This document shows positions 62,373-64,000 of a stretch of 64,000 bases of DNA, piece after piece. Below the pieces are notes generated by a model. It worked only from the letters and a program-made list of their open reading frames with translations, was not told the origin of the DNA and did no database searches. Origin of the DNA: Paenibacillus sp. FSL R5-0345. GTDB taxonomy: Bacteria; Bacillota; Bacilli; Paenibacillales; Paenibacillaceae. Each line of letters begins with the position of its first letter. The first letter of the stretch is position 1. The stretch is from NCBI RefSeq assembly GCF_000758585.1, contig NZ_CP009281.1, positions 5,766,001 to 5,830,000 on the forward strand, written 5' to 3'. The position numbers and the translations under genes were made by a program.

Positions 62373-63043
62373 AATGTCCCTCCAGTAATTTTACCGTCCT
62401 CTATCCGGATGGTCCGGTCTGCAAGCTGAGCAATCTCTTCATTATGAGTAATCATTAGAATCGTCTGATTAAACTGTCTGCTCGTTACTTTGAGTAATCC
62501 AATGACCTCCTGGCTGGTGATGCTGTCCAAGTTTCCTGTAGGTTCATCGGCTAGGATAATGGAAGGTTTTGCAGCCAAGGCCCGTGCTATAGCTACTCTT
62601 TGCTGCTGACCCCCTGAAAGCTGACCGGGGAGGTTGTCCAACTTTTGCGAGAGTCCTAACGTATTCACAATATGATCCACGAATTCCTTATCTATCTTGT
62701 TTCCATCCAGTTCAATAGGCAACACAATATTCTCGTATACATTCAGAATCGGCACCAGATTATAGTTCTGAAATACAAATCCGATCTTTCTTCTTCTAAA
62801 TACCGTCAACTCGTCATCCTTCATTCCGAAAATATTTTTACCATCTATGATCACCTGTCCATCAGTTGCTCGATCAAGTCCGCCAAACATATGTAATAGC
62901 GTTGATTTCCCGCTTCCTGATGTCCCGACAATCGCTATAAATTCACCGTTATTAACTTCCACGTTAATTCCATCCAATGCCTTAACCAAGTTAGTTCCCT
63001 TACCGTAATGTTTCGTGAGATTAATCGCGCTAAGTACTGCCAT
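62369..63043 (-). CDS. ABC transporter ATP-binding protein (LolD/MacB type)
   Basis: About 224 residues. Walker A GTSGSGKST (about 41-49), Q-loop FQNYNLVP, signature LSGGQQQR, Walker B IILADEPTGNLDS and H-loop MITHNEEIA. This combination (DEPTGNLD with FtsX partner) is typical of the LolD/MacB family. ATG 63043 follows GGAGATG; the longer start at 63082 overlaps the -10 region and is rejected. Forms a two-gene unit with the permease. Confidence 0.93.
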   Translation of the reverse strand: MAVLSAINLTKHYGKGTNLVKALDGINVEVNNGEFIAIVGTSGSGKSTLLHMFGGLDRATDGQVIIDGKNIFGMKDDELTVFRRRKIGFVFQNYNLVPILNVYENIVLPIELDGNKIDKEFVDHIVNTLGLSQKLDNLPGQLSGGQQQRVAIARALAAKPSIILADEPTGNLDSITSQEVIGLLKVTSRQFNQTILMITHNEEIAQLADRTIRIEDGKITGGTL

Positions 63044-63080
63044 ATTCACATCTCCATTCCGCTTTGTTATTCTACAACCC

Positions 63081-63086
63081 ATTATA
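63081..63086 (-). promoter_or_regulatory. Candidate -10 element of the ABC transporter operon
   Basis: A perfect TATAAT on the minus strand, 38 bp before the ATPase start. No good -35 at 17 bp is seen (only CTAGA repeats), which would fit a regulator-dependent promoter. Confidence 0.4.
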
Positions 63087-63124
63087 TCTAGCAGTTCTTA
63101 CATTCTAGTGACACACTAAAATAT

Positions 63125-63175
63125 CCCCACAAAGTGGGGCTTTGCTTCGATGCAACCTCAGGTACTTTGTGAGGG
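63125..63175. repeat. Inverted repeat CCCACAAAGT/ACTTTGTGAGGG
   Basis: CCCACAAAGT (63126-63135) pairs with ACTTTGTG-AGGG (63164-63175) around a 28-base loop; CCCCAC/GTGGGG (63125-63139) is a competing short hairpin. No T-run follows. Located between metQ and the ABC transporter operon. Confidence 0.5.
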
Positions 63176-63199
63176 CCCCCAATATATGCTTTCTGAATG

Positions 63200-63231
63200 C
63201 AAAAAAAGACTTGCCCATAATGGACAAGTCT
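63200..63231 (-). terminator. Terminator of metQ
   Basis: On the minus strand AGACTTGTCC pairs with GGGCAAGTCT (one G-U) around ATTAT, followed by TTTTTTT. It lies 30 bp after the metQ stop. Confidence 0.9.
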
Positions 63232-63260
63232 CATTGAATTACTAATTTAACTATTTAAGC

Positions 63261-64000
63261 TTATTTAAAAGCAGGCAATGCGATATCCGCATAATTATCT
63301 TCAAGGAATTTCTTCACTTCAGGGCCGCTAATCCGTTTAGCTAGCTTCTGAATCGCATCAGAGTCCTTGTTGTCTTCACGCGCAACCAAGGTGATTGTGA
63401 ATTCAGAATCGGCACCTTCAGTAATCAGTGCATCTTTCTTCGGCGTCAATCCAAGCGGGCTAGCATAAGCCGGAGTCATTGCCACTAGATCGCCATCATC
63501 CAGCATACGAGCCAACATCAATAGATCTACTTCCTCAAACTTAAACTTTTTTGGATTCTCAGTAATGTCTGCTTGTGTAGCTTGAATACCTACGCCTTCT
63601 TTTAGCTTAATAAGATCAGCTGCAGCGAACATTTGTAAAGAACGACCAATATTCGATGGATCATTAGCCATTACTAGCGTTGCACCTTCAGGAAGATCAG
63701 CTACATTCTTGTAACGCTTGGAGTAACCACCGTAAATAGCGTCATATACAGGCTGTACCTCTACCAGATTTGAGCCTTTGCTTTCATTAAATTGCTTCAT
63801 ATAAGGAACGTGTTGAAAAAAGTTAGCATCTACCTCTTTATTCGCCAAAGCCTCATTAGGCTGTACATTGTCAGATAGCACAACGATTTCAAGATCAATG
63901 CCATCTTCCTTCAGAAGTGGCTTCACAATATCCAGAATTTCCGTCATTGGTGGAATCAAAGTAGCAATCTTTAATTTCGTTAGCTCATCGCTACCTTTTG
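63261..64000 (-). CDS. metQ: Methionine ABC transporter binding lipoprotein MetQ (5' part outside window)
   Basis: NlpA/MetQ-family substrate-binding protein of the methionine importer, lacking its signal peptide because it runs off the right edge. The open frame continues from 63959 to the window end (visible ...GSDELTKLKIAT before LIPPMTEILDIVK). Family motifs: NEALANKEVDANFFQHVPYM (about residue 37 of the visible ORF part) and the typical DLVAMTPAYASPLGLTPKKD, AITLVAREDN-like segment (FTITLVARED). Usual neighbours metN and metI would lie outside the window to the right. Confidence 0.93.
   Translation of the reverse strand, partial: KGSDELTKLKIATLIPPMTEILDIVKPLLKEDGIDLEIVVLSDNVQPNEALANKEVDANFFQHVPYMKQFNESKGSNLVEVQPVYDAIYGGYSKRYKNVADLPEGATLVMANDPSNIGRSLQMFAAADLIKLKEGVGIQATQADITENPKKFKFEEVDLLMLARMLDDGDLVAMTPAYASPLGLTPKKDALITEGADSEFTITLVAREDNKDSDAIQKLAKRISGPEVKKFLEDNYADIALPAFK

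Noticed and set aside
59871-63043. BceAB-type bacitracin transporter
   Set aside because: The permease has two FtsX units with two large external domains, not the ten-helix BceB plan with one large loop.

Overview
The window looks like chromosomal DNA of a spore-forming, low-to-mid GC Firmicute, most probably a Paenibacillus-type organism. This is inferred from a small acid-soluble spore protein (SspI), a GerA/GerB/GerC germinant-receptor operon, a LiaFSR system, YesM/YesN-type two-component systems, LplB/YtcP-type sugar permeases, an SLH-domain remnant and copper-amine-oxidase 'stalk' domains. No rRNA, tRNA, phage, transposase or CRISPR locus was found.

Left part (1-11165, all minus strand): a xylan or aldouronate utilisation cluster. 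Transcription runs from right to left: AraC-type response regulator, YesM-type kinase, second AraC-type regulator, solute-binding lipoprotein (behind a -10 element and a CcpA-like cre site), two permeases, GH43 beta-xylosidase, GH10 xylanase (cut by the window edge). Then come an Ada DNA-repair protein with a PEP-mutase/isocitrate-lyase-like enzyme, an EamA transporter with a structured, terminator-bearing leader, a truncated SLH remnant, an extracytoplasmic FMN/FAD reductase lipoprotein under a promoter with MerR-type 19-bp spacing, and an unusual MerR-zinc ribbon-methyltransferase regulator. A secreted stalk-domain protein with six repeats follows.

Middle (21.5-42 kb): a Fur-regulated siderophore-binding protein with a fused FecCD double permease; a beta-glucoside unit (6-phospho-beta-glucosidase, PTS EIIBCA, LicT) with two clear LicT antiterminator/terminator leaders and a divergent LacI regulator; a DedA-methyltransferase-VanRS-like operon; a second operon of response regulator, kinase, GNAT and a heterodimeric ABC exporter; YsgA-type rRNA methylase; a Ktr/Trk RCK protein; SspI; and RF3.

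Right part (42-64 kb): a 1.5-kb non-coding stretch with ten 52-bp tandem repeats, zwf, the gerABC operon, a YwmB-like protein, and an expanded Lia envelope-stress locus (LiaI-like, two PspA paralogues around a PspC protein, then liaFSR). The end holds an OmpR-type two-component system, a nucleotidyltransferase flanked by oppositely oriented short repeats, an FtsX-type ABC transporter and the start-truncated metQ.

The strongest candidates for something undescribed are the three-way-junction leader of the EamA gene (14353-14560), the MerR-methyltransferase regulator with its 19-bp-spacer promoter, the 52-bp repeat array, the 21-bp AGTCTA repeat array and the two-copy palindromic intergenic element. 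All functional statements rest on motif reading by eye; no database search was possible.
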